Part shown: piece after piece, positions 22,715 to 35,167 of the stretch
How positions within the stretch are numbered: position 1 is the stretch's first letter
Layout: each line of letters begins with the position of its first letter
DNA from: Clarkia xantiana subsp. parviflora
Lineage: Eukaryota; Streptophyta; Magnoliopsida; Myrtales; Onagraceae
NCBI GenBank assembly: GCA_036873135.1
Contig: JAPTYO010000009.1
Coordinates: 23,519,756-23,583,755 of the forward strand
Length of the DNA: 64,000 nucleotides
Reading direction: 5' to 3'
Position numbers and translations under genes: made by a program
Notes under the pieces: generated by a model
Database searches by the model: none
What the model saw: the letters and a program-made list of their open reading frames with translations, nothing else
What the model was told of the DNA's origin: nothing

Positions 22715-23246
22715 GGGTTAAGAACCAATAAATTGTCCAAAGTTTGTCTAATATTGAAATTTGGTGTCTGATGTTTGAAATGTTAAAATGGACAGTTTCA
22801 AGTTTCATTTTTTGTTGAAATTAGTGTCTCTGCGCGTTTTTCCCTCTCTTTCAATCATTTTCATCAACTCACTCACCTACTCATAATCCATCACTCTTTA
22901 CTTTCCACAATATCGCCAAATTTCTCCAAAAACTTGAACATCCAAAAGAAAAGATTTCCATCAAAGTGGTGTAGCGCACTTTCCAGCGACAACAGAGCGA
23001 ATTTACTTGCGTGGATGTGGTCAGCTTCTTAGGTGACAGTCCCGGCAAGGTGACGAGAAGAGAACATGCATTAGAGCTCGAATTTGACTGTCGGTTCCGT
23101 TGGGATTGGCTTCTCTAAAGTAATCACACCGAGACACCAAATTTTAACAAAAATGAAACCTGAGACTCTCAATTTTAACATTTTAAACTTCAGACATCAA
23201 ATTTTAACATTGGACAAACCTTGGGCAGTTTATAGGTTTTTAATTC
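22715..23246. mobile_element. Mutator-like MITE with 9-bp TSD
   Basis: Inverted arms of about 110 bp: the left arm contains AAATTTGGTGTCTGATGTTTG and GTTTCATTTTTTGTTGAAAT, the right arm their reverse complements. Perfect 9-bp flanks AAAAAATAA lie at 22706-22714 and 23247-23255. The ~300-bp centre (CT-rich, then CTTTCCAGCGACAACAGAGCG...) is unlike the arms and could be captured host DNA. Confidence 0.75.
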
Positions 23247-23289
23247 AAAAAATAATTAAAATAACTGTAGAACAACTTTTTTGGTAACG

Positions 23290-23720
23290 GGATTCAAACA
23301 AAGCAGTTGGGATGTTACGGTGTAACCATAACCCCTTCAAAACCAAACTACCCGCTTTTTCCCCTAAATGATGGGCTAAAAAAACACCATTTCGTCCAAC
23401 AAACCTAACTATTACATATGAATCCGACATAAGTTTAGTAATATATCCGACAAAAAACCAAACAAGGAACACGGGTGAGGGTCTGGTGACACAATATAAG
23501 ATAGCAAATCTTGGGAATCTGTGAGGAGAATGTGTGTATCAGAAAAATGCATTTGGAGGACCAAACATGTACAAACAGCTACAACTTCCACCACCAAAGG
23601 GTCATTCTCGATGATTAAGTGCACCACTGCTCCGCGGAACCGTTCATTGTGGTCTCTGCTTACTGCTGCTCCAAAATTGTGCCTAATGCCATATCCACCA
23701 CACCATCATGTACGGGGTGA
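23290..23720 (-). pseudogene. RNase H-like (RVT_3 type) domain pseudogene
   Basis: Read on the minus strand, one frame gives AAVSRDHNERFRGAVVH, then VVEVVAVCTCLVLQ, ILLTDSQDLLSYI and FLSDILLNLCRI. It then stops, and the neighbouring frame continues with RFVGRNGVFLAHHLGEKAGS and a W/H-rich tail. The order (V-RDH-G, E-A-A, DSQ-L, SDI, F-V-R-N-AH-LA-A) is that of plant RNase H-like domains found in LINE-derived and orphan genes. The frame change lies at about 23412-23470. No start or flanking domain is recognised. It ends about 100 bp from the copia element at 23822. Confidence 0.5.
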
Positions 23721-23821
23721 TCACCATCCCTCAAGGTGCTCCCGGAGGAGGGGGGGGGACCCTGGAGTGGAGGTCCAGGAGGTGCCTGAATTAGGTATTA
23801 CATCAAACATAGAGTTAATAG

Positions 23822-24384
23822 TGTTAGATTACGGGGAGTAATCACACGGAAACATAAACATTGTATGTGCTAGTAATATCAATTATGCAGCGGAAAGTTT
23901 ACACATACCTCAAAAGTAACCGTAGTCCAAGATCCTTGCTCGAGGGAGTTCGCGATCCTCCGGACGGGACTAGTAGAGAAGCCCTACGTGGTGCAGCTCC
24001 ACAGCAAAGTCTCTGATCGATTCTTGGCACGGGGACAGATCTCTGAAGAGTTTGCTCGAAGGCAATTTGGCACACCCTTGGCGAACCCTAGCTGTGGGAG
24101 GAGGGTTTTTCTCTCTAAAACTCTCTTGTGAGGGAATTTTGATTAACCCTAAAATTTCCCTAATACCTCTTATTTATAGGAGTAAAGTGGACAAAAGTCC
24201 ACTTTACCCCACCTAAATATTTCAGCCGGCCTATGTAATTGGAGAGGCCCAATTTTGGGCCTCCCATGTCAATTGGAATTTGGGTCTAGCCCAATTACCC
24301 TAATGTGACATTTACCCAAGTTCATTAGGTAAACTATACATATTATGGGCTACCAATTACGGCGCAAATCACCATATGCTTACA
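23822..24384 (-). repeat. 3' LTR of the copia element
   Basis: 563 bp; on the minus strand it runs from TGTAAGCATATGGTG to CCCCGTAATCTAACA. A TATA box (CTATAAATAAG on the minus strand) lies at about 24169-24179. A polypurine tract adjoins at 24385-24400. Confidence 0.9.
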
Positions 24385-25464
24385 GCTCCCACTCGCCGGA
24401 ATGGGAGGGTGCCTGTTAATGTATTGTTGTCCAAATCCGCATCAACATTTCTCCCATTTTATCTGCTCCATGCTTCTGAATAGTTCATACGAGGTTTGCC
24501 GTGCGACCGGCGGATACGACGGGCATCGTGCTACTCATCTGTTAGGAGTATTGTAGTGCCCGCGGAACATTGATTCCCTTTTCTTTAATCAACCTGTTAT
24601 AAACAACATTTATATATTGTACAGCGTTGTATCCTAGGTCAACTGATAATTCTCCATTTGCCTAGTTTCCACTTAGGACACTTTTCCAAGGCATCCGTAC
24701 AAGAATTCACAACCTTCAACTGATATCCGGCTGGTGGCCACCTACTGAATACAAGAATCGGTGAATTACATGTGAACTTGACCATCCCCATCGCTCATAC
24801 CCTTAGTCAAACCCAACCGGTTTCCATGGTCGTGGTCACTGGGCCTTTTTGTTCAGCACTACGCTCGAACGCCAGGAAGCGAACATTGAGCCTGACCTTA
24901 GGTATCAGTTCTGAGTCCATAAGGATACTTCGGGAGCCTCTTCATAAGGATCCCAGGATCAATCACACGCTCGAGGTGAAGTAGTTTGCGCCCTCCAGAA
25001 TCACGAGGATTCCTTCCTAGCACAATCGAGCTATGACCCCGTGGTCGGACGTGGCACACGTAGTATGAAACACTCGTTGATAGGATACCTGAACCTTTTG
25101 GGTTGACATGAAAGGGATATGTCAATCATGCTATCACAGATTCTCATCTGGCCCAGAATGTGGTTAAATGACGAACAAAGTTCATCAAGGCCTATGCGAA
25201 ACGAAGATCACGTCGAGTTACTTCGAAACTAGATAATCGTCTCGCTTAATCAGGTTTATCCCCCTGAATCTTAGCCAGTCTTGTTTAGTGGAGGTCTCCC
25301 TCCACCACAAGACAACCGTACCTGTGTGACTAGGTAAGGCCCACATTCGACATAGTTTGGCAGATGATTGCGTCCTCCTACGACTTAGTTTATAGACCGT
25401 AAATCTGATGTAATCAAAACATTATGACGTTGATTGATCATAAACTCGGTTGCAATTCTTTCGC
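24385..25464 (-). other. Copia 3' untranslated interior
   Basis: Between the polypurine tract and the end of pol there is about 1 kb with no domain in any frame. It is not AT-rich like the host spacer and belongs to the element. Confidence 0.5.
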
Positions 25465-26902
25465 TTACAAAATGTAACTTTCTAATATCAAAATGCTATC
25501 ACAGATACATGCCATTTCTACCCTACGCAATCCAAGCAGTTTTTCATGCTTTTCGAATATCTCCATGTGTAGTGGCTTAGTAAATGGGTCTGCAATCATA
25601 TTATCAGTGGACAAGTATTCCATAGTGATTATATTGTCTTCTACCATCGATTTAGCATAAAAAATATTTCACATCAATGTGTTTGGTCCTACTATGGTAC
25701 TTCGGATTCTTAACTGCCGCAATGGCTGCCTAACTGTCAGAGAACACCTTCACAGGTTTACTCTCGATGTCACCATTAAGCAGCGCAGTAAGAAGCGTTT
25801 TCAGCCAGACTGCTTCCTGTGCATTCTTAGAGAGAGCTACGAATTCCGATTCCATCATTGACAGCGCGATACAGGTTTGCTTCTTGCTCGTCCATGAAAT
25901 GGCGGCTTTAGCAAGGAGGAACACTCCTCCTGTGGTGGACTTACGATCATCCGGATCGCCACCATGGTCGGCGTCACTGTAACCGGTCAATTCTAACTTC
26001 CCGCCCTTATAGCACAGAGCATAGTCGGCAGTACCTTTCAGATAACGAATTATTCGTTTTACAGCCTTTAAATGTTGATAGCCAGGATCTGATTGGAAAC
26101 GTGCTACTAGGCCCACGACGTAACAGATATCCGGACGGGTGCATTGCATGGCGTACATCAAACTACCAACCATGCTTAAATATTATGCACCCTTCATCTG
26201 TTCGCGCTCCGCCAGGTTCTTGGGGCCGTCACGTTTTGACAGTGCGCACCCAAATACCACCGGCGTATCCACGAGTTTGGCATTCTGTAATTTGAACATT
26301 TTCAACAGCTTGTTGATATAGGCTTCTTGAGACAGACACAATTTCCGGGTAGCCCGATCTCTAGCAATTTTAATGCCTAAGATATACGTGGCCTCTCCCA
26401 TGTCTTTCATCTCAAATACAGATGCTAACCAGGACTTTGACTTGTTCATGAAACTCATGTCGTTTGCAGCAATGAGTATGTTGTTAACGTATAAGGTTAA
26501 GATGACATATTTGGGCCCGAAGGTCTTATAATACACGCACGGATCCTTGTGAAGATTCACAAATCTGTTTCCTACGATTTCCTCGTGGAATCTGCGGTAC
26601 CATTGCTGAGACGACTGTTTAAGACCGTAGATAGACCTTTGGTGTTTACAAACTTTACGTTCGTTACCAGGAGTAATGAAACCCTCCGGTTGCTCCATGT
26701 AGATCTCTTCCTCCAGGTTCTTGTGGAGGAATGCGGTCCTAACATCCCTTTGGTGCAGCTCGAGATCGAGACTTGCGACCAGGACCATTAATGGCCCTAA
26801 CCGTGGTTTTACGCACAGACTGTGAGTTTCTCTTATCAAAGTCCACTCCGTGAATTGGGTAAGTACTTTCGCAGTAAGTCGAGTTGTTCGATCTTTTTCC
26901 AT
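25465..26902 (-). pseudogene. Copia pol remnant: reverse transcriptase and RNase H
   Basis: 26902-26183 reads copia RT from the DVRTAFLH motif, through IYMEQPEGFI, SIYGLKQSSQQWYRRFHEE and LYVNNILIAAND, to MKDMGEATYILGI. 26173-25730 gives RNase H (GSLMYAMQCTRPDICYVVG, GYSDADHGGD, SKKQTCIALSMMESEF). 25647-25465 gives the pol end (LSTDNMIADPFTKPL). The RT active site YVDD has become YVNN, so the enzyme is dead. Frames are broken between the blocks. Copia order (RT then RNase H at the pol end) is kept; integrase, protease and gag were not found. Confidence 0.85.
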
Positions 26903-29900
26903 TAGTGGCGAGCCTTCTTTCAGGGCTCACCTTATCCTTATGCCCCTGTGTTTAGCAGGTAAATCAACTATAGACTAAAATGGCTGTCATTTAGGCGATC
27001 TCTCTCATTTATTATTTATTTCCATTTCTTCACTTGAGGTCTTTCCAATGCTTGCCAACAGTTTGAGTAGGGTTTTCACATTGCTCAATGGGATACATGC
27101 CTTTGACTCTCGTATAGGCATTATGAGTCCCACTTATTAGTCTGATATTTTCTCCCACTCGGAATAACGCTTCTTATCGTAGCATCATTTCTATTGGGAA
27201 TAATCCTCCCACTCGGAACAATGCTTCTTATCAGAGCATCGTCTCTGTTGGAAACAATAGCAGAGCTAGAACCTTGACCTATAACTTTCCTATTACAACC
27301 TCTTGGTCTCGGGGTATTACTTCCGAGATGCATCCCTTGATCACTAGGATCTGGAACCAAGTATGGTTCGATCACTCTCACTGGAAACAATGGGTAATAT
27401 AGGTAGTTGCGTCATTCTTGGTTCAGCAATTTTGACCATCAGGTTCGACTTGATTCATTCTAACAGCAACAGTGATTACTTGTGGTAGGGTTTATTCCTC
27501 CCACTGGATTTACTATGAAATGTTCCCATTCTCATTTACCATGTCATTCACTTGAGTTGCTGGTTCAAATCTCTCCCACTCAAATTAAGTGGTACCTGAT
27601 TGTCATCGCTTTTCTGCTCCGTTTTGTTCATGACTACGTCGATTGAAACTGATCATGCATTTGGAAAATTCGCCATCTTAGTGATGTAACGTCTCATGTT
27701 CGATTACAGCACCATTTTACAATTCAAGCTGTAAACAGGTATTTTCTAAGAGTAATTGACGTACTCTTGTCCTAAATACGTGTTTTATGCGCAAATTAAT
27801 GTCGCATTGTGATACGATTTAACTCATTATCACCTTTCAGCTATAATGGCGACGTACCTTACCGATATTAATGGAACACAGTTTTACGTTTATGTGAATC
27901 ATCTTCATCATCCCATAGGGAAAATTTGATAGGATGACTTCAACATTATACAAACTGTGCTTCTTGAAGTGCGTCATTTAACTTGAATGCCTAGCCTGAC
28001 TTTTCGTTCAAGGCTTATTGAAGGAAAATCGTTTAACCGACTTCATCCTTCTTCGTTTGCTAACTTGTCTCGGAGATTTTATCCCATCTCTGAACTGAGC
28101 GTTTTAGGTTTTCACCTTATGCGTCAGCTGATACTTTTACAAGGTCGTGGTAGCTTCCGAAGCCTACTTCATACTGATGTAAATGTTATCAATAAGTGGT
28201 TTCTGAAGGAATGCAAATGAAAATTTAGCACATCATTATTCAAACACTTCATTGTTAAAATCATTTTATGAAACGATGTGTTCCGTCTATCGAGGTCCAC
28301 TTGCGCAAGGCGCAATTTACTCTGGGGTTCTAACCCTTGGTTAAATCGTTTCATGTCTGAATTTAATTCAATTTAATCCAATCGATTTCAAACATGATCA
28401 TCATTACAGTTTATTTCATTCAATGGAGTAATAATAAATAAGAAATACTAAATATTTCGATCTAGCTACGCAATTGATGTGTATGTTCAGTTCAGTTTCC
28501 CGAGTGAAATGACGGAGTACGTGAATCGTTTCATTTTATTCGACCCCTTTCAACTGGCCGAAATTTCATTTCGGATCGATCCCTCTTAACTGGGTCGATT
28601 AATTTTGACAAGTAGATCACAGTTCGAATTGAACAGAAACTACTTTATTCAATAAATACGAATATCGAAATAACCAAAATTTTAGTAACTCAAACGAACG
28701 ATAAATGACAATGGTAGGGTTCTTGATCTGAAGATCGCGTATTCGATTGATGATTGTCGCATAGATAGTCGAGAACTTTAAGTCATGTTGAACATCACAT
28801 CTGAGTAATTCACGAGTTAATTACATCAAATGATATGTGTCTATATAAAGCGTTTTACAGCTTCATATACATGATCTATGTGGCGTACTAGAGACGCACT
28901 TTATCAATCATGGTTTAACCCACCAGATTGTCGTATAAGACCTTTATGGTCCAGTTCTCTCTATGATATGCGGATTATGGTTGACTTCTTTCGAACCCAG
29001 TATGGCGAGCAGATAAGGTTTCCCTTTTACTGCTGTGGTTACTGTAGTTGATTAGGCTCAAGGTCATTGAGTCCTGTCAATATTAGACAACCATATACAT
29101 CTTTTCCATGTTGACGTTTCATTCTGAAGATCCGATGCGGGTTTTACTCCAACATCCATGAAAAGAGAGAAGACTATCACGTTCAACCGAAACGTTTCTT
29201 GCTTTTGCATCCTTGCTTCCACCGTGGTGGATGCTAAGGAATATCAAGCTGTAACATTGTTTGGCCACTATTGAAGTCTTCCTCAACCCTTCCTGACCAA
29301 TGTTGAATGTATCACCACATACATGTTGAGATCATCAAAGAACCTACTCCCATGCTTTGAAACAAATTATTATATTTGTCTCTCATTGTCAAAATCATAT
29401 AGATCACTATATTCATCTGTAGTTGTCTTCTCCACTTTTCGGAATCGTAGTAGAGAAATCAACACGTACTCCTTTTATTCATCATAATTCATACCATCAA
29501 GATTGTGAGGAATATCGAATCGCACTAATTCAACCAATTCATACTAACACATTGATGATTATGCAAAAATAAGGGAGACAATAACATTTTGAGAAAGAAT
29601 TGCATACATCAAATATCTATTAAAATAGAATCCGACAAATAATGATTCATCAGTCTTCTAAACCAAACGATCACCAGTAAACCAATGGAAGATGGTTGTG
29701 AAAGAGTTCACACTATCGTCGTCTTCTATTCAATAGACCAGTCTGTTAAAACGGTTTTAATCGCAAATTACCGGAACGAGAATTTTAAAATAAGCATACC
29801 CGATGTTGGCTTTCCCAAGGCCCTTTTTGTTTTGGAAAATCATTCCGATGAATTCACTCATGCATACATAATAATGTAAATTATCATATGCCAGTAAGAT

Positions 29901-30948
29901 TCATCATACCACACACACATGCTTACGCGTCATGCGTCTAATGTTCCGAGGAACTCATGCTTGCATTCATAATTCTACTTACAAGTAAATTATCAAAAGT
30001 AACCTCATCCTCAACATTCTAGCATACGTGTCAAACATGTAACATTCACATCAATCATACATATTTGGCGACTGATTTTCGGTTTTAAAATAATTTTAAA
30101 CATTAGGGGCTGATTTGCAATTCATGCTTTATATTCAATTACGCAAACTTCTAGACATGAATCCTAGGCATTTCCAACCATCACAGCATGTCTATCCTAG
30201 TGCGCATTCCTTATATTTAACCAGGGCTCCGCCCACAACATGCAATTTCCAGCTAGCTTGACTTAGTCAAGACAACAGTTCTAATCATGCATAAATATAT
30301 ATTGAATAATAAACAATTTCAATTCAGCCATCTGATTAATCCAGTCTAAAAAACATGTATCTCCGAGATCCATCCACATAATCGAAACAAGGCATTAAGG
30401 TTGGTAACCTTATGAGCACTGTGTAGTCCATTTCGAGGTTAAAAAACATTTGGATTTTAAAACTTGACCTCCCTATTTTAATTGACTTCAATTCGATTTA
30501 GAAAACATTGTTTGGTTAAGTCAATTTAAGTCCATTTTGGTCCGGTTCGGTTCGGTTCGGTTCAGAAAATCCGGTTCCGTCCGGTCCGAAAAATTTGGTT
30601 CGTTTCGGTCTGGCAAAATTCGGTTCGGTCCGGTTTTAATTTTAAAATCTGGTTCGGTCCGAACCGGTCCAAGAAAATAGGGTTTGGTTCGGTTCAACAC
30701 TCAAAACCGGTTCAGTTAGATCCACTTAATTACCCCGGTATGACCCGACCCGAATAGGTCGAACCGATTGAGAAAATCTGGTTCGGTTTTATTTCGTCCC
30801 GGTTTAATATATTGGATCGGCCCAATAATTTAAAATTTTAAAGGTTGGGCCGAAATGTCTACTTGTGGCCCAAGTAGGGTTTTAAAGTCCAAATTTATTT
30901 AACTTGACCACCAAGTAACATTAATTAAATAAAATAATTTCCAATATT

Positions 30949-30979
<31 letters not shown>

Positions 30980-31476
30980 TCGACCCTATATATAAAACAT
31001 ATATATATTTATTGCTAAGATTCTATCTCTAAGATTAAATCAATCAACAAATATATATATATATATATGTAAAAATCGGTATAATATATATTATATATAT
31101 TTTTATTTTTTATCAATATCTTTAATAGGGAAACAAATAACTAACAATATATTTTCTCAATATTTTGGGTAACTAAATCTATCAATAATATCTTTAACCT
31201 TGTTAAAATATTTAGATATATTGATAGTTATATATTTCTATATATTTTAATGTGAATCTATCATAATGTTCATAATTATAGATATATTGTTACCTTGATT
31301 AAAAATTAAAATATGGTAAACAATATGTGTGTGCCGAAATTTACCCTTTTTGTTCAAGAAAATTAAAAAAGATTTACCTTGTAATTTTACTCAAAATTTC
31401 GGCACAAACACAAATTAGGAACAAGTGGTCAAATTTTAAGATCAAATTTTAATAAGATCTACAATCCAAAGTTTGA
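26903..31476 (-). other. Decayed copia interior and AT-rich DNA, no readable gag or integrase
   Basis: About 4.5 kb where gag, protease and integrase would be expected. Near 27150-27390 a short tandem repeat in one frame (NRD/NDALIRS-VPSGR twice) may be a remnant of the integrase-RT linker. A CGGTTCGGTT-rich tract lies at 30540-30800, and (AT)n runs at 30945-31080. No protein domain or RNA gene was recognised, so the original coding part is deleted or decayed beyond recognition. Confidence 0.5.
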
Positions 31477-31485
31477 TTTTGATAA

Positions 31486-32314
31486 GGGTTAAAGGTCCTT
31501 TTGGTACCACATGTTTGCAAAAATTACACTGTTCATACCATTAGTATTTTTTCGTACCGAATTGGTACCATATGTTTCCAAACCTTACTGTTTTGGTACC
31601 TCCGTTAGGGTTCTGTCAAAAACAGCCGTTAAATGGCATGTGCCATGCACGTGACCAGCCCAAAACTTTCAATTTTGTTACAATTTAGTCCATCTAATAC
31701 ATCCCTAAATTTTATTTTGTTCAATTTAGTCCTAAAACTTCAAAACCAAACCATTTTCCCAAATTGACCTAGCCGGACTTAGCCTAGGGCTAGGTCCGAC
31801 CCTGAGTCATGGTCGCCGGACCCAGGCGACCCCGACCCAGGGTCGGACCTAGCCCTAGGCTAGGTCCGGCTAGGTCAATTGGGACCTAACCCCAATTGAG
31901 TTAAATTGGGGCTAGGTCCAATTGACCTAGCCGGACCTAGCTTAGGGTTAGGTCCGACCCTGGGTCAGGGTCCCCTGGGTCCGGTGATCCCGACCCAGGG
32001 TCGGACCTAGCCCATGGCTAGGTCCGACTAGGTCAATTTGGTGAAATGGTTTGATTTTGAAGTTTTAGGACTAAATTGAACAAAATAAAAGTTAGGGATG
32101 TATTAGATGGACTAAATTGTAACAAAATTGAAAGTTTTGGTCTGGTCACGTGCATGGCACATGCCATTTAACAGCCGTTTTTTACGGAACCATAACGGAG
32201 GTACCAAAACAGTAAGGTTTGGAAACATATGGTACCATTTCGGTACGAAAAAATACTAGTGGTATGAACAGTGTAATTTTTGCAAACATGTGGTACCAAA
32301 AGGACCTTTAACCC
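31486..32314. mobile_element. Mutator-like MITE, near-complete 829-bp palindrome, 9-bp TSD
   Basis: The ends GGGTTAAAGGTCCTTTTGG and CCAAAAGGACCTTTAACCC are perfect inverted repeats and the arms continue for hundreds of bases. Perfect duplications TTTTGATAA lie at 31477-31485 and 32315-32323. The GC-rich centre (about 31760-32030) repeats CCTAGCCGGACTTAGC- and GACCCAGGGTCGGACCTAGC-type blocks in both orientations. It is inserted in the copia interior just inside the PBS. A decayed relative lies at 15475-15716. Confidence 0.88.
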
Positions 32315-32495
32315 TTTTGATAAATATCATCTTTTTCTTGAAGATCATGAACATCAATTTAACCAAGAACATGAAAATTTCGGACCACCCTTGAACTTAA
32401 AAATTCGAAAATTTAAATTCCCTTTTAAAATTCAGTCCGAAAATTTTAAAACTCCAAGAACACCAATTTATCAAAATCATGAACTCCTAAACACA

Positions 32496-32508
32496 GGCTC
32501 TGATACCA
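32496..32508 (-). promoter_or_regulatory. Primer-binding site of the copia element (initiator tRNA-Met)
   Basis: GGCTCTGATACCA on the plus strand is the reverse complement of TGGTATCAGAGCC, the standard initiator-tRNA-Met site of plant copia elements. It is one base from the LTR edge at 32510. Confidence 0.9.
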
Positions 32509-32509
32509 C

Positions 32510-32915
32510 TGTTAGATTACGGGGTAGTAATCACTATGGAAACATAAACATGGTATGTGCTAGTAATATCAATTACGCAGCGGAAAATTTACACATACCT
32601 CAAAAGTAACCGTAGTCCAAGATCCTTGCTCGAGGGAGTTCGCGATCCTCCGGACGGGACCCGTAGAGATTCTTGTTAGAGAAGTCCTACGTGGTGCAGC
32701 TCCACAGCAAAGCATCTGATCGATTCTTGGTACGGGGACAAATCTCTGAAGAGTTTGCTCGAAGGCAATTTGGCACACCCTTGGTGACTTGTGTGGTTCG
32801 GCCGAACCCTAGGTGTGGGAAGAGGGTTTTTCTCTCTAAAACTCTCTTGTGGGGGAATTATGATTAACCCTAAAATTTCTGTAACACCTCTTATTTATCG
32901 GAGGAGTAAAGTGGA
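32510..32915 (-). repeat. 5' LTR of the copia element, first part
   Basis: Homologous to 23822-24190 of the 3' LTR (with small insertions such as GATTCTTGTTAGA). It is cut at the GTGGA duplication where the gypsy element entered; the rest is at 44190-44387. Confidence 0.9.
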
Positions 32916-33643
32916 TGTTGGATCACGGTTGAAGCTCTGTTACGTTCTTGACGGAAAACTTGAACTCCTGGGCTCCGTGTAATCCTGCAAAAGGGGATGA
33001 CCTGGGTGGTGACCCAGAATCCCTCTCCGATGCTTAAATGAGAGTATGAACGATGGGGTGGATAGCAATAATCTAAGTTCGTATTAGAGAATGTCCGTTC
33101 TGAGGCAACTTCCTCCTTTATATAGGAGGAGAAGTTACCTCAGTTACCTGTAACTGCGCCTGGTGGTTAACCCAAGTTCCGTATATCTCGTTCAAGATTC
33201 CGTGTATCTCGCCCCACGCTCCGCGTATCTCGCCCACGCTCCGCGTATCTCGGGCACGCCCTGCGTATCTCGGGGGAGCTTATCCATATCTTAACCGTTT
33301 CCCCACTACTCTATCTAGTAGGCGGGTTTCTTGGTCTTATCCTCTGATCACAAGTCCCGATCCGTATCGGGGACTCCAGAGTTGTCTCATTCTAGGTCAC
33401 CACCCAGGACCCCTCGTCCCACGGGACAGGGTCAGCATTCTCGGGGCTTCATTATCGGGGCCTTCTCAAAGGCGTATCGGAGCCTACTCAGAGGCTTCTC
33501 GTCGGGAGCATTCAATTCATATGACGGGACCGATCTCGTCGGGACCCTTCATACTGGGCTTCTAGGCCTTTCGCGAGGCCCACTAAGCCTACCCGCCGTT
33601 TATTGACTGTTAACGGGGCTAACGATTCCATCGGAACCCATCA
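32916..33643 (-). repeat. 3' LTR of the gypsy element
   Basis: On the minus strand it runs from TGATGGGTTCCGATGG to CGTGATCCAACA. The TATA box (TCCTATATAAAGG, minus strand) is at about 33114-33126. About five ~19-bp units of the CACGCTCCGCGTATCTCGC type lie at 33177-33273. A purine tract (TTGGGGGTAAA) adjoins at 33644-33654. Confidence 0.92.
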
Positions 33644-34247
33644 TTTACCCCCAAGACATGAGGGACTTATAGTCTGTCGTGTCTTCCAATTCCGAACCTT
33701 CCGACCTCATCATCGAAGGCTTTCATCTTCAGACCTCCCGATATTACCATCGGAGGCTTTTATTTTCAGACCTCCCGATACTACCGTCGGAGGCCTTCAC
33801 CTTGGGTGCAATTCTTTAATCAGAAAGCTTCTCGCTCACGATTCCTCGAGACTCTAAGGACAGTTGCCAAATCCGAGGAGACCCCTCGGTTACTCCACCA
33901 TTAAATGCTAGGGATAATGAAACGACGCCTAAGCAGGCGTGACTGTTGCTTTCTGAAAAAGCAGTATTACGTCACTAACGTCTCTTCCGTACTGTCCCCT
34001 ATAATCTCGGCGATCCAGATTGAGCCGTTTCATCTTCAACGGTTCGGATTCAAATCTGTCCAGCTGTCCTTTTATCTATAAAAGCCAAAATCCTGGCACT
34101 ATTCACTCCTTCCCTACCGTTCTGATTTCCGAAAATTCTGCCATTGTTAAACCTCGAAGCTTTTCTCTCCAAGTCTTGTTTGACTCTCCGGCGATTCAAG
34201 GCCTTCAGCCGTCAAGATCTTTCGTCTTCTCCAATCCATCATCCACT
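33644..34247 (+). promoter_or_regulatory. Region upstream of the antisense ORF, with TATA box and 37-bp repeats
   Basis: A tandem repeat with a 37-bp period (CAGACCTCCCGATA-TACC-TCGGAGGC) covers about 33695-33805. A TATA box CTATAAAAG lies at 34076-34084, about 165 bp before the ATG at 34248 on the plus strand, preceded by AACGGTTCGGATT. This looks like a promoter for transcription opposite to gag-pol. Confidence 0.55.
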
Positions 34248-35118
34248 ATGTCTGGTAAGGTTTTCCTTTTTTGCCTCCGTGATTTACTGATATTATCTCC
34301 TTTTCCTTTCCTAAGCTTTCCCGTTATGGCCGTTTTTAGACGAGGCCAGTTCTGGAGGAAGGAACCTCTTTACGTTTGAGCTTGCTACTAACGAAATCTC
34401 AGAGAACCTTTATGAAGCTGCTCTCCGGGAAGGCTGCATCACTTCGGCCTGGGAACCTCGCTTTCCCTATGATTCCCACCAAACCACCAGGAGGAGACAC
34501 ATAGTTACGCGTCCTCGAGAAGGAGAGGTGTTTGTCTCCACGGGACAGATAAACGCCGGGATCCGATTCCCTTTCTGTGGGAATCTGGTCGAGATGTGTA
34601 ACTTCTATCAAACGCATCCAACTACCTTCTCCCCACACGCTATCCACGTGTGGAACGCCTTCCAGGTCCTGTGCCTCCGCCAACAATGGACGTACAGCCT
34701 GATGCTCTTCCGTACCTTCTACGGAATGAAGTGTAACAAGGCTGGAGTCTGCTCTTTTACCCCCCGACTCCCCAAATGGACCAGGGAGCAACTCGCTCGC
34801 TTCGGCTGGGATGGCGAGACTTGGAAGTTTAACAAGGATCGGGGTTTCATTCGCGACTCAGGGTCCGACAACAGTGGATGGAAGAAGTACTACTTCTTCA
34901 TCCAGAACAGCTCCGTCCCGTGGCCCCGATGGGAAGTTGTGGCGGACCCTGCCCCCAAGTTTGAAGTCTACACCGAGGACGACTTCAACACCCTTCAACT
35001 AGTTCAGCTTTATCGTTGGGGGGAATCCTTCGCTCCCCTCGATGCCAACAAGCTCGTGGAGGGGGACTTGATCCAGATCGGAGTCCAACTCCTCGATTCC
35101 ATTTCCGAAAATTTCGTT
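34248..35118 (+). CDS. Antisense additional ORF of the gypsy element, N-terminal part
   Basis: Exon 1 is only ATGTCTG (34248-34254). A GT-AG intron (GTAAGG...TTTTTAG, 34255-34339) then leads to exon 2 from 34340, which stays open to about 35118 and contains the ORF starting at 34528. The product is rich in W, F and Y (WNAFQVLCLRQQW, GFIRDSGSDNSGWKKYYFF, SSVPWPRW). It resembles proteins annotated as putative gypsy-type transposon or Transposase_28 in plants, which are coded antisense in Tat elements; this is my recollection, not a search. Exon 2 probably ends at TGG/GTAACA with an acceptor near 35161-35174 that joins the next part. The molecular function is unknown. Confidence 0.6.
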
Positions 35119-35167
35119 CTTTGGGTAACACTTCTAACTGCCTTTTACTTTCATTTTCGCAGACAAG

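Noticed and set aside
30540..30800. CGGTTCGG-rich tract as a further hAT MITE
   Set aside because: The motif resembles hAT subterminal repeats, but no inverted ends or 8-bp duplication were found.
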